From: Bacteroidales bacterium
GTDB taxonomy: Bacteria > Bacteroidota > Bacteroidia > Bacteroidales > UBA932
Direction: 5' to 3'
NCBI GenBank assembly: GCA_017430365.1
Contig: JAFRNC010000001.1
Span: forward strand, 248,001-312,000
Length of the DNA stretch: 64,000 nucleotides
In this document: piece after piece, positions 36,668-44,885 of the stretch
Numbering within the stretch: position 1 is the stretch's first letter
Layout: each line of letters starts with the position of its first letter
The notes under the pieces: model-generated
Databases searched by the model: none
The model's input: only the letters and a program-made list of their open reading frames with translations
Told to the model about the DNA's origin: nothing
Position numbers and translations under genes: made by a program

Positions 36668-37438
36668 TCATCTTTTGAGATTGCGTTGCCGGACAGCCTC
36701 GAAGGCGAGTATCGCGGCTGAGACGGATATGTTGAGGGAATCCATCATCCCTGCCATGGGTATACGGATATGGGCGTCGGCCCTTTCCCGCCAGAAACCG
36801 GAAAGGCCGGTGTCCTCCGCTCCGAAAACCAGGGCTGTCGGCCTTATCATGTCGGTCCGGTAGTAGAGTTCCGAATCCTGGAGCTGTGCGGTCAGTATGG
36901 CTATTCCGTTGGAAGAGAGCCACGCGTATGCCTCCTCCGAGGTACATACCGCCGTGGGGACGGAAAACACGGCTCCAAGGCTGGCACGTATCAGGTTGGG
37001 GTTGAACAGGTCGGTGAGCGGGTCGCATACAAGTACGGCATCGACTCCAGCCGCGTCTGCGCTGCGCAGTACGGCTCCCAGGTTGCCGGGCTTCTCTACA
37101 CTTTCCAGCACCAGCACGAGCGGGGCGGGGGAGAGACTGATCTTGTCCAGACTGATATCGCGGGTACGCATTACGGCCACTATCCCCTCGGTTCCCCCGC
37201 GCATGGCGATCTTGCCGTATACCCGCTCGCTCACCAGGAAATCCGCCTCGCCGGCGAAAGCTTCGCCCTCCCGCACGAATACGGTCGCGGGCTCGAAACC
37301 TGCTGCGCGGGCGCGCTCGAATTCGCGCCTTCCCTCCACAACAAAGAGCCCGCGGGCTTTGCGCTCGCGGGATTTGGTCTGCAGGGCTATCAGATCCCTG
37401 ACCTTCGGGTTCTGGGGGGATGAGATCAGCTCCGGCAT
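36668..37438 (-). CDS. TrmH-family (SPOUT) RNA 2'-O-methyltransferase
   Basis: 256 residues. The N-terminal substrate-binding domain covers LISSPQNPKVRDLIALQTKSRERKARG. The SPOUT knot motifs are NLGAVLRSADAAGVDAVLV, VFGAEDTGLS and IPMAGMMDSLNISVSAAILAF. Such enzymes methylate ribose in rRNA or tRNA; the exact target (RlmB-like or other) cannot be told. It is 5 bases downstream of lysS and 9 upstream of aroE. Confidence 0.92.
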   Translation of the reverse strand: MPELISSPQNPKVRDLIALQTKSRERKARGLFVVEGRREFERARAAGFEPATVFVREGEAFAGEADFLVSERVYGKIAMRGGTEGIVAVMRTRDISLDKISLSPAPLVLVLESVEKPGNLGAVLRSADAAGVDAVLVCDPLTDLFNPNLIRASLGAVFSVPTAVCTSEEAYAWLSSNGIAILTAQLQDSELYYRTDMIRPTALVFGAEDTGLSGFWRERADAHIRIPMAGMMDSLNISVSAAILAFEAVRQRNLKR

Positions 37439-37443
37439 CAGTT

Positions 37444-38991
37444 TTATTCCGATTTGGGCTCGGCACCCTCCTTGGATGCGCTCTTCTCGGGCCTCATCTG
37501 AGGGAAGAAGAGGACGTCCTGGATGGTCGAGGAGTCGGTCATCATCATCGTAAGGCGGTCGATGCCCATGCCAAGTCCGGAGGTCGGGGGCATGCCGTAT
37601 TCCAGGGCGCGGACGAAGTCCATGTCTATGTACATGGCCTCGTCGTCGCCGGCGTCCTTCAGTTTGACCTGCTCGTTGAAACGCTCGAGCTGGTCGATGG
37701 GGTCGTTGAGTTCGCTGTAGGCGTTAGCGAGTTCCTTGCCGTTGACGAAGAGCTCGAACCGCTCCGTGAGGTCGGGGTTCTCTCGATGGCGCTTGGTGAG
37801 CGGGCTCATCTCCACGGGGTAGTCGATGATGAAGGTGGGCTGGATGAGCTTCTTCTCGCAGTATTCTCCGAAAATCGCGTCGATCAGCTTGCCCTTGCCC
37901 ATCTCGGGCTTGATCGGGACGTTCAGTTTGCGGCAGGTGTCGCGAAGCTGCTCCTCGTCCATTCCGGCGATGTCCACTCCGGCGTATTCCTTTATGGCTT
38001 CGAGCATGGGAAGTTTGCGGTAGGGGGCCTTGAATTCTATCTCGTTGCCCCATACCTGGAATTTCGTCTTGCCGTTGATGGCGATCGCGATACGCTCGAT
38101 CATGTTTTCCACGAACTGCATCATCCACTTGTAGTCCTTGTAGGCCACGTAGATCTCCATGCAGGTGAACTCGGGATTGTGGGTGCGGTCCATACCCTCG
38201 TTGCGGAAATCCTTCGCGAATTCGTAGACGCCCTTGAAGCCGCCCACTATGAGGCGTTTCAGATAGAGCTCGTTGGCGATCCTCATGTAGAGGGGGATGT
38301 CGAGAGTGTTGTGGTGAGTGATGAAGGGACGCGCCGTGGCGCCGCCAGGTATCGACTGCAGGATCGGGGTCTCGACCTCGAGATATCCGTGCTCATTGAA
38401 ATACTCGCGCATGGTGTTGATGATGCGCGTACGCTTCTCGAAGATCTCCTTGACCTGCGGATTGACGATCAGGTCGACATAGCGCATGCGGTAGCGCAGT
38501 TCGGGATCGGAGAACGAGTCATATACCTCGCCTTCCTTCTCCTTCACTATGGGGAGCACCCTGAGCGATTTGCTCAGGACGGTAAGGCTGGTGGCGTGGA
38601 TGGAGAGGGCGCCGGTCTGGGTGATGAACGCGAAGCCGGTTATGCCGATGATGTCGCCTATGTCGAGGAGTTTCTTGAAGACGGTGTTGTACATGGTCTT
38701 GTCCTCGCCGGGGCAGATCTCGTCGCGCTTGACATATACCTGGATGCGTCCGCAGTCGTCCTGCAGTTCGATGAACGAGGCCGCGCCCATGATGCGGCGG
38801 CTCATCATGCGTCCTGCGATCACTATATCTTTGAAGTTCCCTTTCTCAGGATCGTATCCGGCCTTTATCTCCCGTGTGTTGGTGTTCACCTTGAATTCAG
38901 CTGCGGGATAAGGGTTGATGCCAAGTTCATGAAGCTTCTGCAGGGAAGTGCGCCGGTTGAGTTCCTGTTCGTTAAGGTCCTTGATTTCCAT
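37444..38991 (-). CDS. lysS: Lysine--tRNA ligase (class II)
   Basis: 515 residues, similar to E. coli LysS and without the longer C-terminal extension known in some Bacteroidota. The OB-fold anticodon domain (about 55-160) is followed by the class II core: motif 2 [20 protein letters not shown] and motif 3 [19 protein letters not shown]. The lysine pocket residues around [12 protein letters not shown] and [17 protein letters not shown] are present. First gene of the lysS-trmH-aroE-HTH-ssb run. Confidence 0.98.
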   Translation of the reverse strand: MEIKDLNEQELNRRTSLQKLHELGINPYPAAEFKVNTNTREIKAGYDPEKGNFKDIVIAGRMMSRRIMGAASFIELQDDCGRIQVYVKRDEICPGEDKTMYNTVFKKLLDIGDIIGITGFAFITQTGALSIHATSLTVLSKSLRVLPIVKEKEGEVYDSFSDPELRYRMRYVDLIVNPQVKEIFEKRTRIINTMREYFNEHGYLEVETPILQSIPGGATARPFITHHNTLDIPLYMRIANELYLKRLIVGGFKGVYEFAKDFRNEGMDRTHNPEFTCMEIYVAYKDYKWMMQFVENMIERIAIAINGKTKFQVWGNEIEFKAPYRKLPMLEAIKEYAGVDIAGMDEEQLRDTCRKLNVPIKPEMGKGKLIDAIFGEYCEKKLIQPTFIIDYPVEMSPLTKRHRENPDLTERFELFVNGKELANAYSELNDPIDQLERFNEQVKLKDAGDDEAMYIDMDFVRALEYGMPPTSGLGMGIDRLTMMMTDSSTIQDVLFFPQMRPEKSASKEGAEPKSE

Positions 38992-39022
38992 TGATGGTCT
39001 TTTCGTCTATTTGTTCAGTCTA

Positions 39023-39030
39023 CAAAGTTA
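39023..39030 (-). promoter_or_regulatory. -7 promoter box for lysS
   Basis: TAACTTTG on the minus strand fits TAnnTTTG, 31 bases before the lysS start. It lies close to the divergent recJ promoter. Confidence 0.55.
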
Positions 39031-39037
39031 GCATTTT

Positions 39038-39070
39038 TTTGTGGAAAGCCCGACAATTTTATTATCTTTG
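39038..39070 (+). promoter_or_regulatory. Promoter of recJ
   Basis: TTTG (39038-39041), 21 bases, TATCTTTG (39063-39070), both consensus. Leader about 13 bases before the chosen ATG at 39090, which supports that start. Confidence 0.75.
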
Positions 39071-39089
39071 CGAATTAAGCGTCGTATTT

Positions 39090-40832
39090 ATGGGCATCGA
39101 GAAGAAATGGGTCGTAAAGGAACCGGGCAACCCGGCTTCCGTCCGCCAGCTGGCGCAGGAACTGGGTATCGACCAGGTCCTGGCCAATCTGCTCGTGCAG
39201 CGTGGAATCGACACTTTCGCCAAGGCGCGCGAATTCTTCCGCCCGGACCTGAGCATGCTTCACGATCCCTTCCTGATGAAGGACATGGAGCAGGCTGTCG
39301 AGAGGATGGACAAGGCTATTGCCGGAAAGGAGAAGATAATGATATACGGCGACTACGACGTGGACGGAACCACAGCCGTCTCGCTGGTCTTCTCGTTCTT
39401 CCGCCAGTTCGACCCCAATATTGAATATTATATCCCCGACCGTTACGACGAGGGCTACGGGGTCTCCTACAAAGGCATCGACACCGCCCATGAGCACGGA
39501 TGCACCCTGCTCATAACCCTCGACTGTGGCATCAAGGCGGTCGAGAAGGTCAAATATGCCAAGAAACTCGGCATCGACACCATAATCTGCGACCACCATC
39601 TTCCGGACGTGGAACTTCCGCCGGCAGTGGCCGTCCTCGACCCCAAGCGCGAGGACTGCACCTATCCGTTCGACGACCTTTCCGGCTGCGGCGTCGGATT
39701 CAAACTGGTTCAGGCTTATGCCAGCCGTCACGGCATCCCCTTCGAGGAGTACCAGACCCTGCTCGACCTGCTGGTCGTCAGCATCGCTTCCGACCTCGTA
39801 TCGGTTACGGGCGAGAACCGCGTGCTGGCTTACTACGGCCTCAAGCAGCTCAACGAGAACCCCCGCAAGGGCCTGGTTCCGATCATAAAGCTTTCCGGCC
39901 TTGAGAAGCACCGTATCACAATCGACGAAATTGTATTCAAGATCGGTCCCCGCATCAACGCGGCGGGACGCATGGAGAGCGGCCGCACCGCGGTCGACAT
40001 GCTCACCGCCCGTGACGACCAGGAAGCCCTGGAGATAGGCGCCGCTATCAACGAGCACAACAACGACCGCAAGAAGATCGACCGCGAGATCACGGACGAG
40101 GCTCTCCGCATGGTGCAGCAGATGCCCGATTTCGCCTCCCGCAAGTCGACCATAGTCTACAACCCTTCCTGGCACAAGGGAGTGGTCGGCATCGTCGCTT
40201 CGCGTCTGGTCGAGGCATATTACCGCCCGACCATAGTGATGACCAAATCCAACGGATTCATCACGGGCAGCGCCCGCTCCATCGCAGGATTCGACCTTTA
40301 CGACGCGATCGAGAGCTGCGCCGACCTTCTCGAGAACTTCGGCGGCCACATGTATGCCGCAGGCCTCACGATCAAGGAATCCAATTTCCCCGAGTTCTGC
40401 GAGAGGTTCGAGGCCACCGTCGCGTCCAAGATAAAGAACGTGGTGATGACCCCCACTGTCGACATAGACTCCTATCTCGACTTCAACCAGATCACTCCGA
40501 AGTTCTTCCGCCTGCTCAAGCAGTTCCAGCCTTTCGGCCCCGGCAACCAGTCTCCCGTCTTCATTACGGAGAACGTCTATGACAACGGCAACGGCCGCAA
40601 GGTCGGCGCCGCCGACCAGGGCGACCTGAAGCATCTGAAACTGGAACTCATTCAGGAAGATGAGCCCTACCACCACATTTCGGCTATCGCCTTCAATCTC
40701 TCCGAGCACTTCGAACACATGCAGGCGGGCAATCCGGTGGATATCTGCTACTCGATCGCCGAGAACTATTACCGCGGCATCGCCAACATACAGCTCCGTG
40801 TCAAGGACATCAAGGAGAAGGAACTGTTCTGA
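39090..40832 (+). CDS. recJ: Single-stranded-DNA-specific exonuclease RecJ
   Basis: 580 residues from ATG 39090. An in-frame ATG at 38991 would run through the promoter and overlap lysS, so it is rejected. DHH-family motifs: IYGDYDVDGTTAVSLV, ITLDCGIKAVEKV, CDHHLPDVELP, and the DHHA1 part with SARSIAGFDLYDAI and FGGHMYAAGLTI. It degrades single-stranded DNA 5' to 3' in recombination and repair. A hairpin repeat follows the stop by 6-7 bases and the next gene starts 36 bases on, without a terminator. Confidence 0.96.
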   Translation: MGIEKKWVVKEPGNPASVRQLAQELGIDQVLANLLVQRGIDTFAKAREFFRPDLSMLHDPFLMKDMEQAVERMDKAIAGKEKIMIYGDYDVDGTTAVSLVFSFFRQFDPNIEYYIPDRYDEGYGVSYKGIDTAHEHGCTLLITLDCGIKAVEKVKYAKKLGIDTIICDHHLPDVELPPAVAVLDPKREDCTYPFDDLSGCGVGFKLVQAYASRHGIPFEEYQTLLDLLVVSIASDLVSVTGENRVLAYYGLKQLNENPRKGLVPIIKLSGLEKHRITIDEIVFKIGPRINAAGRMESGRTAVDMLTARDDQEALEIGAAINEHNNDRKKIDREITDEALRMVQQMPDFASRKSTIVYNPSWHKGVVGIVASRLVEAYYRPTIVMTKSNGFITGSARSIAGFDLYDAIESCADLLENFGGHMYAAGLTIKESNFPEFCERFEATVASKIKNVVMTPTVDIDSYLDFNQITPKFFRLLKQFQPFGPGNQSPVFITENVYDNGNGRKVGAADQGDLKHLKLELIQEDEPYHHISAIAFNLSEHFEHMQAGNPVDICYSIAENYYRGIANIQLRVKDIKEKELF

Positions 40833-40838
40833 CAGGAA

Positions 40839-40863
40839 AACCGGGGCTTCGCCCCAAATCCCT
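40839..40863 (+). repeat. Stop-proximal GGGGC-nnn-GCCCC hairpin repeat, copy 3 (diverged)
   Basis: AACCGGGGCTTCGCCCCAAA then TCCC, starting 6 bases after the recJ stop. Same stem and orientation relative to the gene as the gdhA and ssb copies, with changes in loop and tail. Confidence 0.5.
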
Positions 40864-40868
40864 ATAGT

Positions 40869-41315
40869 ATGATGAAATCATTTATGAAACTTGCGGCATT
40901 GCTGACCGCATTGATGCTTTGCAGCACCCTGATGTCTGCCCAGGAACACGGATCATCGAAGACTTTCAAAGTTTATTGTGAAATCGTATCCTATTACGAT
41001 GTGAGTATATTCAATTCGAAGATATCGATCCATGTGAATTTCGGACAGGCCAACAACTTCTGGGGAACCGACCATGAACTTGTTGACGAGAGGGGGAACC
41101 GCGTCACTTTCAATTCCATGATCGATGCGCTCAACTACATGGGCGAGCGCGGCTGGGAGCTTGTCGAGGAGTATTATGAATGGCGCAATCCCAGGGACGA
41201 AAATGAATATTCTACGGCTCCGAGGCAGCACTTCATCCTCTGCAAGACAGTGACGGACCGTAACCAGATCGTAGAAGGCATAATCACGGCCGGCATGTTG
41301 AAGAACCGGAGATAG
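40869..41315 (+). CDS. Small secreted protein of unknown function
   Basis: 148 residues beginning with a Sec signal (LAALLTALMLCSTLMSAQ). The mature part includes VYCEIVSYYDVSIFNSKISIHV, a NFWGTDHELVDERGN stretch and ALNYMGERGWELVEEYYEW. The pattern 'ALN-MG-RGWEL' recurs in small exported Bacteroidota proteins, but no function is known to me. It is 36 bases after recJ and 2 before the next gene, so it belongs to the plus-strand run of exported proteins. Either of two adjacent ATGs could be used. Confidence 0.78.
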   Translation: MMKSFMKLAALLTALMLCSTLMSAQEHGSSKTFKVYCEIVSYYDVSIFNSKISIHVNFGQANNFWGTDHELVDERGNRVTFNSMIDALNYMGERGWELVEEYYEWRNPRDENEYSTAPRQHFILCKTVTDRNQIVEGIITAGMLKNRR

Positions 41316-41317
41316 CC

Positions 41318-42244
41318 ATGAAAAGATTCATCCTGATAGTGCTGGCTGTTCTTGCCGGCTGTTGCTTCGACGCTTCCGGCGCCAGGCCGAAGGCCAAGCA
41401 TGTGATTTTCATCGGTGTAGACGGCGTATCGACGCCGGCTTTCAAGGATCCCGCCCTGCTGGCTCGTATGCCCAATGTCAGGATGATGATGGAGCAGGGG
41501 AGTTACACCCTGGGAAAACGTTCCGTGATGCCGTCATCGTCGGCCATCAACTGGGCGACGATTTTCAACGGCCTGCCGACCGAGCAGCATGGTTACGGGC
41601 AGTGGAATTCCTCCAGGCCGGAGATTCCCGCAGTGCTGGACAACGGCCGGGGCATGCCTCCGACCGTATATACTCTGCTCCGCGAGCAGCGGCCGGACTC
41701 CGAGTCGGGATGCGTGTACAACTGGGACGGCATAGGACCGCTGCTTGACACCGCGGTCATCAACTACCATCTCTATGATCCGGGCTATCACCAGCCCGAA
41801 AACTATTCGCTCGAAAACTACACGCGGGAACGTGCCGTGAAATACATACTCGAAAAGAAGCCGACATTCTTTACTTTCTACATCGGCGACGTCGATGAAG
41901 TCGGACACCGGCTGGGCTGGGATACACCCGGCTACTACGACTGCCTCGAGGAGACCGACCGGATGGTAGGCATCATCCTTCAGGCGGCAAAGGATGCAGG
42001 CATCTTCGATGACACAATTTTCGTCTTCTCGTCCGACCATGGCGGCTCCGACAAGGGTCACGGAAAACTCGAGATGCTCCATCTCGAGACGCCGTTCATC
42101 CTCTATGGAAAGCATATCCGCAAAGGCTACGTACTGGATTATCCCATGATGCAGTACGACCTGCCGGCAACACTGGCCTATGCGCTCGGCCTTAAGATTC
42201 CCAGGGAGTGGCGCGGCCGTCCCCTGAAAGAAATGTTCAAATAA
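41318..42244 (+). CDS. Exported alkaline-phosphatase-superfamily phosphodiesterase
   Basis: 308 residues with a signal peptide (MKRFILIVLAVLAGCCFDASG). Metal and nucleophile sites of the type I phosphodiesterase/nucleotide pyrophosphatase fold: FIGVDGVSTPAF near 32, PSSSAINWATIFNGLPTEQHG near 70-85 (Ser as probable nucleophile), YIGDVDEVGHRLGW near 190, and FSSDHGGSDKGHG near 230. The protein is expected in the periplasm and may cleave phosphodiesters or phosphonates, substrate unknown. The spacing of 2 bases to the upstream gene and 11 to the downstream TlpA-like gene suggests an operon. A PAP2 phosphatase lies further down. Confidence 0.87.
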   Translation: MKRFILIVLAVLAGCCFDASGARPKAKHVIFIGVDGVSTPAFKDPALLARMPNVRMMMEQGSYTLGKRSVMPSSSAINWATIFNGLPTEQHGYGQWNSSRPEIPAVLDNGRGMPPTVYTLLREQRPDSESGCVYNWDGIGPLLDTAVINYHLYDPGYHQPENYSLENYTRERAVKYILEKKPTFFTFYIGDVDEVGHRLGWDTPGYYDCLEETDRMVGIILQAAKDAGIFDDTIFVFSSDHGGSDKGHGKLEMLHLETPFILYGKHIRKGYVLDYPMMQYDLPATLAYALGLKIPREWRGRPLKEMFK

Positions 42245-42255
42245 GCGCAACTGAC

Positions 42256-43272
42256 ATGACCAGGATCAGATTCATATTATGCCTCGCGGCCGTGCTCGGA
42301 ATGACGGCCTGTTCCAAGTATCAGGTCTCCGGAGTCCTGGAGGGCGGAGCCGGTCAACTGGCCGTGGTCCAGCTCGGAAACGGCGGATCTGAACGCGTCG
42401 ATACCCTCGACTGCCTCGCCGGCGCTTTCGCCTTCGACGTCGATTACGACAAGCCGGTTTCGATCATCATCACCGACCTGGCACTGCAAGGCCTCCAGAC
42501 CGGAAAATGCGTACGCCTGATGACCGTTCCGGGAGAACATGCCGTAGTTTCCGGCTCGTTCGACAACTATACGGTCACGGGATCCCAGTTCTATCAGGAC
42601 CAGGCTGCCTACGACGAACTGGTTGCACCGCTGGGCAAGAACGTAGAGAAAATCGCCGGGACTGCATTGGCGTTCGTCAGGGAGCATCCATCTTCCCTTT
42701 TCTCCGCCACGGTCATAGGCGATTGCCTCGACCATGCTCCTGAAGCGCTGGACCTGCTCGACCCTTCGGTGAAGGACGGCGTGATGAAGCCCCTGATTGC
42801 CGCGCAAATGAGATTCCTGGAGGCCCGCCAGAACCTCTTGACGGCGGTAGACCGCATCTATCCCGGTGCGGAAGCTCCGGATTTCTCACTTCCGGCCCCC
42901 GACGGCCATACGATGTCGCTCTGGGATTCGATCGACGGAAAGTATCTTCTCCTCGACTTCTGGGGCAGTTGGTGCCCCAACTGCATCGAGGGGCTTCCGA
43001 AAATGGAGGATATGTACGCCAATCACAATAACCGGCTCAATATCCTTGGCATCGACTGCGATGAGACGCAGGAGAAATGGCTGGAAGCGATTGCCCGCTA
43101 TGGCATGCCCTGGCGCCACGTGATCAACAACGGGGACGTGGACGTCGCGGCGCTCTATGGCGTGACCGGCTATCCTACAAAAATCTTGATAGATCCGGAC
43201 GGCCGGATAGTGAAGCGGTTCATCGGCGAGAGCAATGCGTTGTACCGCTACATCGACGAATTGTTCAGATAA
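42256..43272 (+). CDS. Thioredoxin-fold lipoprotein, TlpA/ResA type with DUF4369-like N-terminal domain
   Basis: 338 residues from ATG 42256, chosen because a lipoprotein signal ending MTAC (Cys19) follows at once. Residues about 25-115 resemble the DUF4369 beta domain common before TlpA-like domains in Bacteroidota. A helical middle part leads into a thioredoxin domain (about 203-338) with WGSWCPNC (Cys240, Cys243) and the cis-proline in TGYPTKIL. Expected in the periplasm, membrane-anchored, reducing or isomerising disulfides. It is followed 8 bases later by a second protein of the same design. Confidence 0.9.
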   Translation: MTRIRFILCLAAVLGMTACSKYQVSGVLEGGAGQLAVVQLGNGGSERVDTLDCLAGAFAFDVDYDKPVSIIITDLALQGLQTGKCVRLMTVPGEHAVVSGSFDNYTVTGSQFYQDQAAYDELVAPLGKNVEKIAGTALAFVREHPSSLFSATVIGDCLDHAPEALDLLDPSVKDGVMKPLIAAQMRFLEARQNLLTAVDRIYPGAEAPDFSLPAPDGHTMSLWDSIDGKYLLLDFWGSWCPNCIEGLPKMEDMYANHNNRLNILGIDCDETQEKWLEAIARYGMPWRHVINNGDVDVAALYGVTGYPTKILIDPDGRIVKRFIGESNALYRYIDELFR

Positions 43273-43280
43273 CGGAGAGA

Positions 43281-44264
43281 ATGAAAAGAATCCTCTTTTT
43301 CCTTGCGCTGGCTGCTGTCGCGTTTTCCTGCGGCAAGAGCGCCTACACGATTGACGGTATTTTTACGACAGACGACGGGACAGAGGTGTACCTGATCGAT
43401 ACGGACCGGGGCGACACCCTGGGGGTGACCACGGTACAGGACGGCAGATTCTCCTTTACCGGCAACGTGAAGGAGCCCTGCTATGTCTATGTGGGGCGTG
43501 AACGGACGCGTGTCCACCTTTTCCTGGAACCTGGCGTGGTCACGGCCGACATCGACGAGCGGGTCTGCTCCGGTACGCCGATGGTGGACGATTATATGGC
43601 CTTCCACAGACGGTTCTATGCATATAAGCGGGACCAGCGGGCCGAAAAGGCTGCGCTGGCCGATTCGGTCGTACGGGCCAACCGTGACAACCTCGTGGGC
43701 GCCGTCGCGCTGGAGGATCTCGCATACGTCGATACGACCTGTTTCCTGTCCCTTTATGCGCTGCTGCCCGAACGTTTACAGCAATTCTATCTGGTGCGTA
43801 AGGCTTATGATGCCATCGATTTGCAGAACCGTACCGCCCCGGGCCGTATGTTCACGGACTATCTGGTCAAGGGCGGCAATCCGGACGGATCCGACGTGAG
43901 GCTCTCAGACTATGTGGGGAAAGGGAAATATATCCTGCTCGACCACTGGGCCTCATGGTGCGGTCCGTGCAAAGCGGAAATGCCCATTGTGAAGAAGACA
44001 TGGGAATCTTTCCATGGCGACAGGTTCGATGTCGTGAGCATAGCGGTCAGCGACAAGCGCGCCGATACCGAAGAAGCCCTGTCCCGACTCGACATGCCCT
44101 GGAACCAGATCTATGACGGCCAGAAGATACCCCTCGAGATTTACGGAGTGTCTGCCATCCCGCATCTGATCCTGTTCGCTCCTGACGGAACCATCCTGAA
44201 ACGCGGGCTCCGCGGAGAGCAGATATATGAAACCGTCGCAGAATTGCTCTCAAAGGAAGAATAG
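43281..44264 (+). CDS. Second thioredoxin-fold lipoprotein, TlpA/ResA type
   Basis: 327 residues from ATG 43281, where a lipoprotein signal ends AFSC (Cys17). A longer frame from 43077 is rejected because it overlaps the previous gene. The DUF4369-like domain (about 22-95) and a C-terminal thioredoxin domain carry WASWCGPC (Cys227, Cys230), the more usual CGPC active site, and cis-proline SAIPHLIL. It is similar in layout to the upstream gene but divergent in sequence and active-site dipeptide (GP against PN). The two probably arose by old duplication and may differ in redox potential. Confidence 0.9.
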   Translation: MKRILFFLALAAVAFSCGKSAYTIDGIFTTDDGTEVYLIDTDRGDTLGVTTVQDGRFSFTGNVKEPCYVYVGRERTRVHLFLEPGVVTADIDERVCSGTPMVDDYMAFHRRFYAYKRDQRAEKAALADSVVRANRDNLVGAVALEDLAYVDTTCFLSLYALLPERLQQFYLVRKAYDAIDLQNRTAPGRMFTDYLVKGGNPDGSDVRLSDYVGKGKYILLDHWASWCGPCKAEMPIVKKTWESFHGDRFDVVSIAVSDKRADTEEALSRLDMPWNQIYDGQKIPLEIYGVSAIPHLILFAPDGTILKRGLRGEQIYETVAELLSKEE

Positions 44265-44276
44265 TCCGGCATCGAT

Positions 44277-44885
44277 ATGGGAAATACACTGTTCCAGGAG
44301 GCTCTGCGGTTAGACAGCGAGGCGACGCTGTTCATCAACGGGTTGCATACTTCCTGGACTGACCCGGTGTGGCAGTTCCTGTCTTCTCCGATAATATGGT
44401 TCGTGCTGTGCATTCCCATGGTGGCTTATTCGTTCCTCCGTCTGGGATGGAAGCGGGGGCTCATCACATTCGTGGCCTTATTGCTGACAGTAGGCCTCTG
44501 CGGGCAGACGGCCCGTCTGGTCAAACTCGGCCTGGAGCGTCTCCGTCCATGCTGGGACGAGGATCTTCTCGAAGCGGGGTTGCGTGTCTTGGAGGGGAAG
44601 GGAGGGGATTTCGGCTTCTTTTCAGCACATGCCGCAAATGCCATGGGCCTGGCGGTCTGCTCTTTCCTCTGCTTCCGCTTCGACCGCAGGCGTCAGTACC
44701 GTGGTTATGCCTGGCTGGCTTTCATCCTGGCCTTCCTGATCGGAATAAGCAGGATCTTCGTAGGGAAGCATTACCTGGGAGATGTCATGGCCGGTTTCCT
44801 GGTCGGCCTTGCTGCCGGATGGCTCTTCGCTTTCCTGGCGCGTCTTGTCATGAAACGTCTTCCGCCGTCAGGGGAGGAGACCTAA
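44277..44885 (+). CDS. PAP2-family membrane phosphatase
   Basis: 202 residues, five to six membrane helices. The three PAP2 motifs are visible: KLGLERLRP near 85, FFSAHAANAMG near 118 (a variant of PSGH), and SRIFVGKHYLGDVMAG near 155-170. It probably removes phosphate from lipid carriers or phospholipids such as undecaprenyl pyrophosphate. It follows the second thioredoxin-like gene by 12 bases. Its stop overlaps the convergent GH97 gene by 4 bases. Confidence 0.9.
   Translation: MGNTLFQEALRLDSEATLFINGLHTSWTDPVWQFLSSPIIWFVLCIPMVAYSFLRLGWKRGLITFVALLLTVGLCGQTARLVKLGLERLRPCWDEDLLEAGLRVLEGKGGDFGFFSAHAANAMGLAVCSFLCFRFDRRRQYRGYAWLAFILAFLIGISRIFVGKHYLGDVMAGFLVGLAAGWLFAFLARLVMKRLPPSGEET

Noticed and set aside
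36660..37466. 268-codon frame overlapping the TrmH-family gene on the same strand
   Set aside because: Arg/Pro/Gly-rich product in another frame; the SPOUT methylase frame has all three knot motifs.
39075..40718. 547-codon frame antisense to recJ
   Set aside because: No motifs; recJ frame is complete with DHH motifs.
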